Source: Trueperaceae bacterium (GTDB taxonomy: Bacteria > Deinococcota > Deinococci > Deinococcales > Trueperaceae). From it: a stretch of 12,862 nt of DNA. The notes under the pieces were generated by a model, which saw only the letters and a program-made list of their open reading frames with translations, was not told where the DNA came from and searched no databases. Shown in pieces: positions 1-5,565 of this stretch (within the stretch, counting starts at the first letter, position 1; every line of letters begins with the position of its first letter). The DNA lies in contig SLSM01000401.1 of NCBI GenBank assembly GCA_007130445.1, forward strand, positions 1-12,862, given 5' to 3'. Position numbers and translations under genes: made by a program.

Positions 1-258
1 TCTCGAAGGGTTGGTGCTCGGGGCCGGGGAAGGCCTGCATGGGGTGATGGTCGCACGTGGATCGTCGTCGAGGGGTCGTGCAGTGTGGTGTGTGCCGGCT
101 TCCACCGCGTGCCTGACGGCGAGTGATGATTTGTAAGAACTTCGTGAGTAGCGGCTGCTACCATTCATCTCAAGCGGCAAGTCCCATCCCATGCGTCTTC
201 TCGCCGCTGGATTCCCCCGAGCCACCGGGCATCATCCATTCACTCCCGGGGCTCACGA
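1..258. other. Left-edge region upstream of the major pilin gene; no complete gene
   Basis: No complete gene is visible. On the minus strand an ATG at 40-38 opens a frame that runs off the left edge for 13 codons (starting MQAFPGPEH). It has no clear Shine-Dalgarno sequence and is too short to identify. On the plus strand a frame open from the left edge closes at about 137 without recognisable similarity. The stretch 125-170 is locally AT-richer than its surroundings and is the likeliest place for the pilin promoter, but I found no convincing -35/-10 pair. A hairpin at 219-254 is listed separately. Confidence 0.3.
219..254 (+). promoter_or_regulatory. Hairpin in the 5' leader of the major pilin gene
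   Basis: The arms GAGCC-A-CCGGG (219-229) and CCCGGGGCTC (245-254) pair as ten base pairs with a single bulged A at 224, around a 15-nt loop. The 3' foot ends 6 nt before the GGAG Shine-Dalgarno sequence at 261-264. If transcribed, it would sit directly against the ribosome-binding site, where it could stabilise the abundant pilin mRNA or modulate its translation. The structure is seen in the sequence; its function is inferred. Chance formation in GC-rich DNA is possible. Confidence 0.35.
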
Positions 259-270
259 TTGGAGCGCATC

Positions 271-693
271 ATGCGCAACCGTAACCAGAAGGGCTTTACC
301 CTTATCGAGCTGCTGATCGTCATCGCGATCATCGGCATCCTTGCGGCGGTTCTCATTCCGAACCTGCTGAACGCTCGTGTCCAGGCCGGCGAGCGTGCTT
401 CTCAAGCGCACAGCCAGAATGTCTACACGGCCTTTACGGCGGCGCTCGCGAGCGATCCAACCCTTGACGCGGACGGAGTGATTGCAACCGTAGACGGTGG
501 TGAAGACTGCATGGTCGCAGGAACCGTCGGTACGGCTGCGATCTCCGGCACGTTTGGTTGGCAGATTGCTCCTGCCCGCGCCAACTCGTGCGGGTGGGCG
601 GCTAACGGCACGGATGACTTCACCATTACGGTGATCACCGACACGAGCACGTACGAGAACGGCCGGCGCACCGGCGCCGGCGCCACGGACTAA
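271..693 (+). CDS. pilA: Type IV major pilin, PilA4-like (prepilin with class III signal peptide)
   Basis: This encodes a 140-residue prepilin, probably the main subunit of a type IV pilus used for twitching, adhesion or DNA uptake. The leader MRNRNQKG is followed by FTLIELL, so prepilin peptidase should cut after Gly8 and methylate Phe9; Glu13 is the conserved Glu at position 5 of the mature protein. A hydrophobic helix spans roughly residues 9-37 and closely resembles Thermus PilA4 (IIGILAAVLIPNLLNAR). The globular part carries Cys80 and Cys107, a possible C-terminal disulfide. A TTG at 259 is in frame, but ATG 271 has GGAG 6 nt upstream and gives a normal leader, so I chose it. A strong terminator follows, so the gene appears monocistronic. 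Being the shaft subunit is an inference from sequence type and from the separate minor-pilin operons at 5566-11271. Confidence 0.9.
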   Translation: MRNRNQKGFTLIELLIVIAIIGILAAVLIPNLLNARVQAGERASQAHSQNVYTAFTAALASDPTLDADGVIATVDGGEDCMVAGTVGTAAISGTFGWQIAPARANSCGWAANGTDDFTITVITDTSTYENGRRTGAGATD

Positions 694-713
694 GCTTCCG
701 GTTCTTCAGGTGG

Positions 714-750
714 CGGCGCCCCCGATGCAGTATCTCGGGGGCGCCGTTCT
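714..750 (+). terminator. Rho-independent-type terminator of the major pilin gene
   Basis: A perfect 12-bp GC-rich stem (714-725 pairs with 735-746) encloses a 9-nt loop and is followed by TTCT. It begins 21 nt after the pilin stop codon. The T run is short but the stem is very strong, as expected for an abundant single-gene transcript. Confidence 0.75.
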
Positions 751-886
751 ATGCACGCTTCGTCGGCGTCGCTGTACCTCGGCGGTCTAAACCTACCTCG
801 AAACGTACTGTCGCGGCGGAATCCAGCGATCGATGCAACCAGCAGCCCGTGCTTGAACCTCTCCAGGGGCGGCGGTTGGTACGTCC

Positions 887-1596
887 GTCCAGCCTCGGTG
901 GCCACCGTCGCGTGCTGCTCCTGCTCGCGCTTCGCGCGCTTGGCTTCGGCGATCTTCTTGCGGCGCGCCTGCACGTCACGCAGTTCAGGCGGCAGGCTCA
1001 TGCCGTCTTCATCGGGCTCCAGCGCTCGGTCGTCGTCCACGTCCTGGTTGTTGACGCTGCGCAGGCACGCGTCGACCTCGGCGCGCAACTTCGCTGTCTG
1101 CTCGTTCATGCGGGCGTAGCTCATTCCCTTGTGCTTGGTGGCGTTCGCCCGAATCTTCGTGTCGTCGATGGCGATGCTACCGAGCTTCCCTAGCCCCAGG
1201 TCACCCGAGCGCTGCACCGTCTGCACGAGCAAGGTTCCCGAGGGCGGCGCGGTGGCGGGTGCGGCCGCGGTTCATTGTCCAGTGCCAGGGCGCTGCGTTG
1301 TACGAGAGTACCCGGGAGGAGACGTTCTCCGCGATCGAGCGCGCCAGCTTCCGGCTGGAGCGTACGCCCGTGCTGTAGGCGTAGACCTACACGCGCAGCA
1401 GCATGCGCGGATCTAACGCGGGAGTGTCACTCGAACCCTCGTCGGGGCGCGCCATCTGGATCTCGCTGAGGTCCGACTGCTCGACCAACTCGCTGACCAG
1501 CAGCGCCGCGTGCCCCGCTGTCAGGGCGTCACGCAGGTCGGGTGGGAAGAACATCGGCTGGTTCGGATCGAATGGGGTGAAACGCCCCAGGAGCAC
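887..1596 (-). pseudogene. Decayed IS1182-type transposase (DUF772-like N-terminal half)
   Basis: On the minus strand, starting near GTG 1596, the frame reads RFTPFDPNQPMFFPPDLRD and later DPRMLLRV, typical of the N-terminal domain of IS1182-group transposases. The frame is then broken by a TAG codon at about 1386-1384. It resumes with VYAYSTGVRSSRKLARSI, shifts by one base near 1232 (an extra G or loss of two bases), and continues as KLGSIAIDDTKIRANATKHK and MSYARM. These correspond to the conserved IDGTKIKANAS-type motif around the first catalytic Asp. The helical linker after it is recognisable to about 887. Beyond that the frame stays open to 690 but no longer resembles the family, and the C-terminal catalytic part is absent. 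I see no convincing terminal inverted repeats. It is an old, non-functional insertion between the pilin gene and lepA. Confidence 0.75.
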
Positions 1597-1958
1597 CCCA
1601 GAACCAGGCAGGAATGACGTCCAATACAGCGATCCTGCCATCCCGCTTGGAGTTAGGCCATGCCCTGGAGCCACCTCCAACCTGGCCGGTATGCGGACAC
1701 GCTGCTTGCAGCGGTCGGACGCGGAAACTGAGACCATCGTCCAGGAGGCCCGTTTTGCTTCTGCCGGCCCGTAGACCGCCGGAACCTAGGAACTCCACCG
1801 AGATTGGCCAAGAACCACAATCTGCGGGCCGCAATAGACACGCTGGCCTCGATGATCGAGTCCCACACCATGTACCGCCTGGACCGCGCCGTGCGCATGT
1901 CTTCGGGCTCCCTGAGCTGTTAGGAACGCCCGGACATGCGCAAGCTCCGTTGAAGCCG
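1597..1958. other. Non-coding or degraded stretch between the transposase relic and lepA
   Basis: No credible gene is seen. Frames on both strands stay open for about 80-120 codons but look like GC-rich noise. A short plus-strand frame ending at the TAG at 1921-1923 (about 40 codons, containing AAIDTLASMIESH) has a more protein-like composition and could be the tail of a lost gene. I could not identify it. A 7-bp inverted repeat (1607-1613 and 1633-1639, 19-nt spacing) lies just outside the transposase start and might mark an old element end, but this is weak. Confidence 0.3.
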
Positions 1959-1964
1959 TACGAT
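1959..1964 (+). promoter_or_regulatory. Candidate leaderless -10 box (TACGAT) before lepA
   Basis: TACGAT fits TANNNT and ends 8 nt before the lepA ATG, which has no Shine-Dalgarno sequence (the preceding bases are gacttccc). This is the spacing of leaderless genes in Deinococcus, where transcription starts at or next to the start codon. No good -35 hexamer is visible. The match is short and could be chance. Confidence 0.35.
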
Positions 1965-1972
1965 GACTTCCC

Positions 1973-3760
1973 ATGAACACCCGCAACTTCTCGATCATCG
2001 CCCACGTCGACCACGGCAAGTCGACGCTGGCGGATCGGATCTTGGACCTCACGCAGAGCGTCGCGGAGCGCGACAGACGCGATCAGATGCTCGACACGCT
2101 CGAGCTCGAGCGCGAGCGCGGCATCACCATCAAGGCCACGCCGATGCGGCTCTACTACACGGCCAAGGACGGTGAGACCTACCTCTTCAACCTGATCGAC
2201 ACGCCCGGGCACGTGGACTTCAACTACGAGGTCTCGCGCGCGCTCAGGGCGTGTGAGGGCGTGCTGCTGGTGATCGACGCCGCCCAGGGCGTCGAGGCGC
2301 AGACGATCCAGAACGCCTACCTCGCGGTCGACAACGGCCTCGAGGTGCTGCCCATCGTGAACAAGATCGACCTGCCGAGCGCCGACGTTCCCGGCGCGAT
2401 CGCCGAGCTCGAAGAGGTGGTCGGCATCCCCGGCGACCACGCCGTGGCGGTGTCGGCCAAGACGGGCGAGAACATCGAGGCGGTGCTCGAGGGCATCGTG
2501 CAGCACCTGCCGGCGCCCACCGGATCGCCCGAGCGGCCGCTGCGAGCGCTGATCTTCGACGCCGTCTACGACTCCTACCAGGGCGTGATCGCCTTCATCC
2601 GCGTGTTCGACGGCCGCATCGAGTCCGGCGACGAGGTGATCGTCTGGTCGACCGGGAAGCGCTTCGAGGTCGACAAGGTCGGCTACTTCAGCCCCGCCCC
2701 CGTCGTCTCCGAGGGGCTCGGGCCGGGTGACGTCGGCTGGTTCACCGCCGGCGTCAAGGAGATCAGCGACACGCAGATCGGCGACACCGTCACGCACGCG
2801 GACCGGCGCTGCGAGGGGAGCATCCCCGGCTTCCAGCCCGCGGTGCCCGTCGTGTTCAGCGGCCTCTACCCGACCGACACCGAGGAGTACCCGCGCTTGC
2901 GCGAGGCGCTCGAGAAGCTGCGGCTGAACGACGCCGCGTTCAGCTTCGAGCCCGAGACCAGCGAGGCCCTCGGCTTCGGCTTCCGCTGCGGCTTCCTCGG
3001 CCTCCTGCACGCCGACATCGTGCAGGCGCGGCTCGAGCGCGAGTTCGACCTGGCGCTGATCGCCACCGCGCCCGCGGTGGTGTACCACCTCACCACCACC
3101 GACGGCGAGGAGATGATCGTCCAGAACCCCGCCGACCTCCCCAGCCCCGACCGCATCACCGAGATCCGCGAACCGATCGTGGCGCTCTCGGTCTATCTGC
3201 CCGAGGAGTACGTCGGCGCCGCGATGGGCCTGCTGCAGGAGAAGCGCGGCACCATGCGCGACATGCAGTACCACGGCCGCCGCGTCGAGCTGCGCTACGA
3301 GGTCCCCTTCGGCGAGATCCTCTACGACTTCCACGATCGCCTCAAGTCGCTCTCGCGCGGCTACGCGTCGATGGACTACAAGCCGCTGGAGTACCGCGCC
3401 AGCTCGCTCTCGAAGATCGACATCCTCGTCAACGAGGAGCCCGTCGACGCCCTCTCGGTGATCGCTCACCGCGACAAGGCCTACGACGTCGGCCGCAAGA
3501 TCGTCGACAAGATGGCGGAGGTGATCCCCCGCCAGATGTTCGCCGTCCCCATCCAGGCGGCGATCGGCGGCAAGATCCTCGCGCGCGCGACTGTGAGGGC
3601 CTTCCGCAAGGACGTGCTGGCCAAGTGCTACGGTGGCGACATCACGCGGAAGAAGAAGCTGCTCGAGAAGCAGAAGAAGGGCAAGGCGCGCATGAAGCAG
3701 CTGGGCAACGTCGAGGTGCCGCAGGAGGCGTTCCTGGCGGTGTTGTCGAGCGACGGATAG
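1973..3760 (+). CDS. lepA: Elongation factor 4 (LepA), ribosome back-translocating GTPase
   Basis: This encodes 595 residues, the normal LepA length. LepA binds the ribosome, can reverse translocation, and is implicated in ribosome assembly and translation under stress; it is cytosolic or membrane-associated. The GTPase motifs are complete: G1 AHVDHGKST (10-18), switch I ERGITIK (48-54), DTPGH (76-80), NKID (130-133) and SAKTG (161-165). The beta-barrel domain II, the EF-G-like domains III and V, and the LepA-specific basic C-terminal domain follow. The last of these includes GGDITRKKKLLEKQKKGK around 557-574. ATG 1973 places the N-terminus exactly as in the family; translation may be leaderless. 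The histidine kinase gene starts 7 nt after the stop, so the two may be co-transcribed. No functional residue appears missing. Confidence 0.98.
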   Translation: MNTRNFSIIAHVDHGKSTLADRILDLTQSVAERDRRDQMLDTLELERERGITIKATPMRLYYTAKDGETYLFNLIDTPGHVDFNYEVSRALRACEGVLLVIDAAQGVEAQTIQNAYLAVDNGLEVLPIVNKIDLPSADVPGAIAELEEVVGIPGDHAVAVSAKTGENIEAVLEGIVQHLPAPTGSPERPLRALIFDAVYDSYQGVIAFIRVFDGRIESGDEVIVWSTGKRFEVDKVGYFSPAPVVSEGLGPGDVGWFTAGVKEISDTQIGDTVTHADRRCEGSIPGFQPAVPVVFSGLYPTDTEEYPRLREALEKLRLNDAAFSFEPETSEALGFGFRCGFLGLLHADIVQARLEREFDLALIATAPAVVYHLTTTDGEEMIVQNPADLPSPDRITEIREPIVALSVYLPEEYVGAAMGLLQEKRGTMRDMQYHGRRVELRYEVPFGEILYDFHDRLKSLSRGYASMDYKPLEYRASSLSKIDILVNEEPVDALSVIAHRDKAYDVGRKIVDKMAEVIPRQMFAVPIQAAIGGKILARATVRAFRKDVLAKCYGGDITRKKKLLEKQKKGKARMKQLGNVEVPQEAFLAVLSSDG

Positions 3761-3767
3761 GGCGATC

Positions 3768-4829
3768 GTGGCAAGCGCGGTTGGCCTCCTTCCCGCGAGT
3801 CTCCGGTTCAGGGTTCGTCTGATGACGTTCATCCCTACTCTCGCTGCGTTCACCCTCGCATGCGTACGACCGCTCGGTGCCGTGCTCCAGCACCCTCCTG
3901 AGACGACCGTGGGACTGCTCTTGGTCTCGGCTGCCGTGCTTGCGGCGGTGGTCGGGCTCGTGGTGCTCGCGGACGTCATCGCCCGTGGCGCGGCTCGGCT
4001 TGCGGTGCGCGACTTCGATCGACTCGCCGCAGACGTCCAGCGCTGTGCGACGGCCGAGGAGCGATACCGGCGTGGCAACGCGTTCCTGGAGGTGCGCAGC
4101 GAAGTTGGCGAGGCTGCGCGCCTTCGGGCCGCGGCGGACAACCTACTGCGGGCGTGTCAGCGTCGACGCATCGCTGACCAGACCGTTCTGGGCGGGGCGG
4201 TGCACGATGTCAAGGCGGGCCTTGCCGGGTTGGCGCATCTGCTCGACGCCGGCCAGGCCCATGCTGCGACGGCTTCGAGTACTGGGAGCGAGGTGGTGGC
4301 CGCGTCACGCGACGAGGTCCAGCGGTTGCTCGCCCTCCTGACGACCATGGTGGTGTTCTTGCGCTCAGCGCGCAGCGAGCAAGCGCTGAAGGAGGATGTC
4401 GAACTCGGAGCGATCCTGCAGCAAGCCGTCGCCAGCGCTCGGCGGTTGCACCCAGCCGTCGAGGTGACCGTGGCGACGAATGGGAACACACGTGTGCTTG
4501 CCGATTCGACGCTCCTCGGGCAGGCGCTCTTCAACCTCCTCGAGAACGCCGCGAGGATGGCGCGCTCTGCCGTGTCGGTGTCGGTCTTCCCAGGGCTCGT
4601 TCGGATCGAGGATGATGGGCCCGGCTTGCCAGCCCCACTCGAGGACCTTGGAAACGCCTTCGTGTCGGTCGACGTCGCGGGCTTCACCGGGCACACGAGC
4701 CGCGCCTCCATGGGGCTCGGGCTCTACATCGCCCAACGAGTGCTCGAGGCCCACGACGGTGGTCTCGCTGTCGAGCGCTCCGATCCCCAGGGGACGGTGT
4801 TGCTCGCGTACCTGGGACGGTCGCCGTGA
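3768..4829 (+). CDS. Membrane sensor histidine kinase without an obvious extracytoplasmic domain
   Basis: This 353-residue protein should autophosphorylate and pass phosphate to the regulator encoded next to it. Two transmembrane segments (about 19-40 and 48-71) are joined by a loop of under ten residues, as in intramembrane-sensing kinases. A linker helix leads to the H-box GGAVHDVKAGL with the candidate phospho-accepting His146. The ATPase domain shows an N-box NLLENA (256-261), G1 DDGPG (282-286) and G2 GLGL (316-319). The H-box lacks the usual proline after the His; its HD pair recalls kinases that partner NarL-type regulators, while the N-box is of the classical kind. GTG 3768 lies 7 nt after lepA and has only a weak ribosome site; ATG 3822 (residue 19) is an alternative that would trim the N-terminus to the start of the first membrane helix. 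The stop overlaps the regulator's start (GTGA). The signal sensed is unknown. Confidence 0.88.
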   Translation: MASAVGLLPASLRFRVRLMTFIPTLAAFTLACVRPLGAVLQHPPETTVGLLLVSAAVLAAVVGLVVLADVIARGAARLAVRDFDRLAADVQRCATAEERYRRGNAFLEVRSEVGEAARLRAAADNLLRACQRRRIADQTVLGGAVHDVKAGLAGLAHLLDAGQAHAATASSTGSEVVAASRDEVQRLLALLTTMVVFLRSARSEQALKEDVELGAILQQAVASARRLHPAVEVTVATNGNTRVLADSTLLGQALFNLLENAARMARSAVSVSVFPGLVRIEDDGPGLPAPLEDLGNAFVSVDVAGFTGHTSRASMGLGLYIAQRVLEAHDGGLAVERSDPQGTVLLAYLGRSP

Positions 4830-5452
4830 GGTTGGAGGAGACACCGGTGCTCATCGTGGACGACCACCCCGTCTTCCGCCTGGGGCTGGCTTCGGCGCTG
4901 AAGGCTCGTGGGTTCGAGGACCTTCGGGTCTCGGACGGTTCGGTCACGGACGCAGCGCTTCTGACACCGCCAACGGGGAGGGGCAGGCCCTGGGTCGCTC
5001 TGCTGGACGTTCGTCTCGGTGCGGTGGACGGCATCGAGTTGTGTCGACGGTTGCGCGCCGTCGAGCCCACACCCGTCGTGATCATGCTGACGACGTACGA
5101 CGAGGCGGCCGTTCGTCAAGCGGCCCGCGACGCTGGCGCCTTCGCTTTCCTGTCCAAGGAAGCCGACGCACACGAGATCATCGGGGCGATCGAGGCCGGC
5201 CTTCGAGGTGAGGTGACCCGCATCCCGGAGCAGCGTCTGCCTGCGTTCACCGAGCGTGAACGGGAGGTCCTCCGGCTCCTGTGCGATGGCCTCGACACGA
5301 AGGCGACCGCGGCCCGCATGGGCATTGCAGCTGCGACCGTGAAGGACCACCTCGACAACGTGTACCGGAAACTGGGGGTCGGCGACCGTTTGAACGCCGT
5401 CAGGCGCGCGGTGGAACTCGGCATGGCCGACCTAGGTCGCCGCGGACCGTAA
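4826..5452 (+). CDS. NarL/LuxR-family response regulator
   Basis: This is a two-domain DNA-binding regulator (208 residues from GTG 4826). The receiver domain (about 8-125) has the acidic pair Asp12/Asp13, phospho-acceptor Asp61 in LLDVRLG, Thr89 in MLTTYDE and Lys111. The C-terminal LuxR helix-turn-helix (about 141-200) reads LPAFTEREREVLRLL then TVKDHLDNVYRKLGV. GTG 4826 overlaps the kinase stop. However, an excellent GGAGGAG at 4834-4840 sits 6 nt before an in-frame GTG at 4847, which would begin the protein directly at the first receiver strand (VLIVDDHP). That shorter start (201 residues) is at least as likely. With the kinase it forms a two-component system. Its targets cannot be read from sequence; the convergent and divergent pilin operons next door are candidates by position only. 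Confidence 0.93.
   Translation: MRLEETPVLIVDDHPVFRLGLASALKARGFEDLRVSDGSVTDAALLTPPTGRGRPWVALLDVRLGAVDGIELCRRLRAVEPTPVVIMLTTYDEAAVRQAARDAGAFAFLSKEADAHEIIGAIEAGLRGEVTRIPEQRLPAFTEREREVLRLLCDGLDTKATAARMGIAAATVKDHLDNVYRKLGVGDRLNAVRRAVELGMADLGRRGP
4834..4840 (+). promoter_or_regulatory. Strong ribosome binding site inside the response-regulator frame
   Basis: GGAGGAG is followed by a 6-nt spacer and GTG 4847, in frame with the regulator. It argues for initiation at 4847 rather than, or in addition to, the GTGA-overlapping start at 4826, which has no comparable site. Confidence 0.6.
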
Positions 5453-5489
5453 CGCCCGACAGGTCGCGAGTGCGTGTCCTCACGAGAGC

Positions 5490-5520
5490 CGGCGCAGCCT
5501 ATCATCGACAGGCTGCGCCG
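5490..5520. terminator. Hairpin between convergent transcription units (possible bidirectional terminator)
   Basis: A perfect 11-bp stem (5490-5500 pairs with 5510-5520) has a 9-nt loop. It lies between the regulator stop at 5452 and the end of the minus-strand pilin operon at 5566. No T run follows on either strand, so it may act as a weak terminator, a 3' end-protecting structure, or a shield against antisense read-through. Confidence 0.55.
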
Positions 5521-5565
5521 TACGCCTCGGTCGTGGGGCTTCGTGAGAGCGGCCAGGTGATGAGC

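Noticed and set aside
131..164. TTGTAA with TGCTAC or TACCAT as a pilin promoter
   Set aside because: Spacings of 19 and 22 bp and weak hexamers make this no better than chance, although a promoter in this area is likely.
690..886. Continuation of the transposase frame to its stop at 690
   Set aside because: The sequence after about 887 no longer resembles IS1182 transposases and runs through the pilin terminator, so it is treated as out-of-family read-on.
1607..1639. GGCAGGA/TCCTGCC as terminal repeat of the insertion sequence
   Set aside because: Both arms lie on the same side of the transposase. No matching copy was found at the other end near 690-890.
1529..4141. An 870-codon open frame on the minus strand
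   Set aside because: It lies antisense to lepA and the kinase. It arises because GC-rich codon usage removes stops in the opposite register. Its translation is low-complexity Asp/Val/Leu/Arg-rich and resembles no family.
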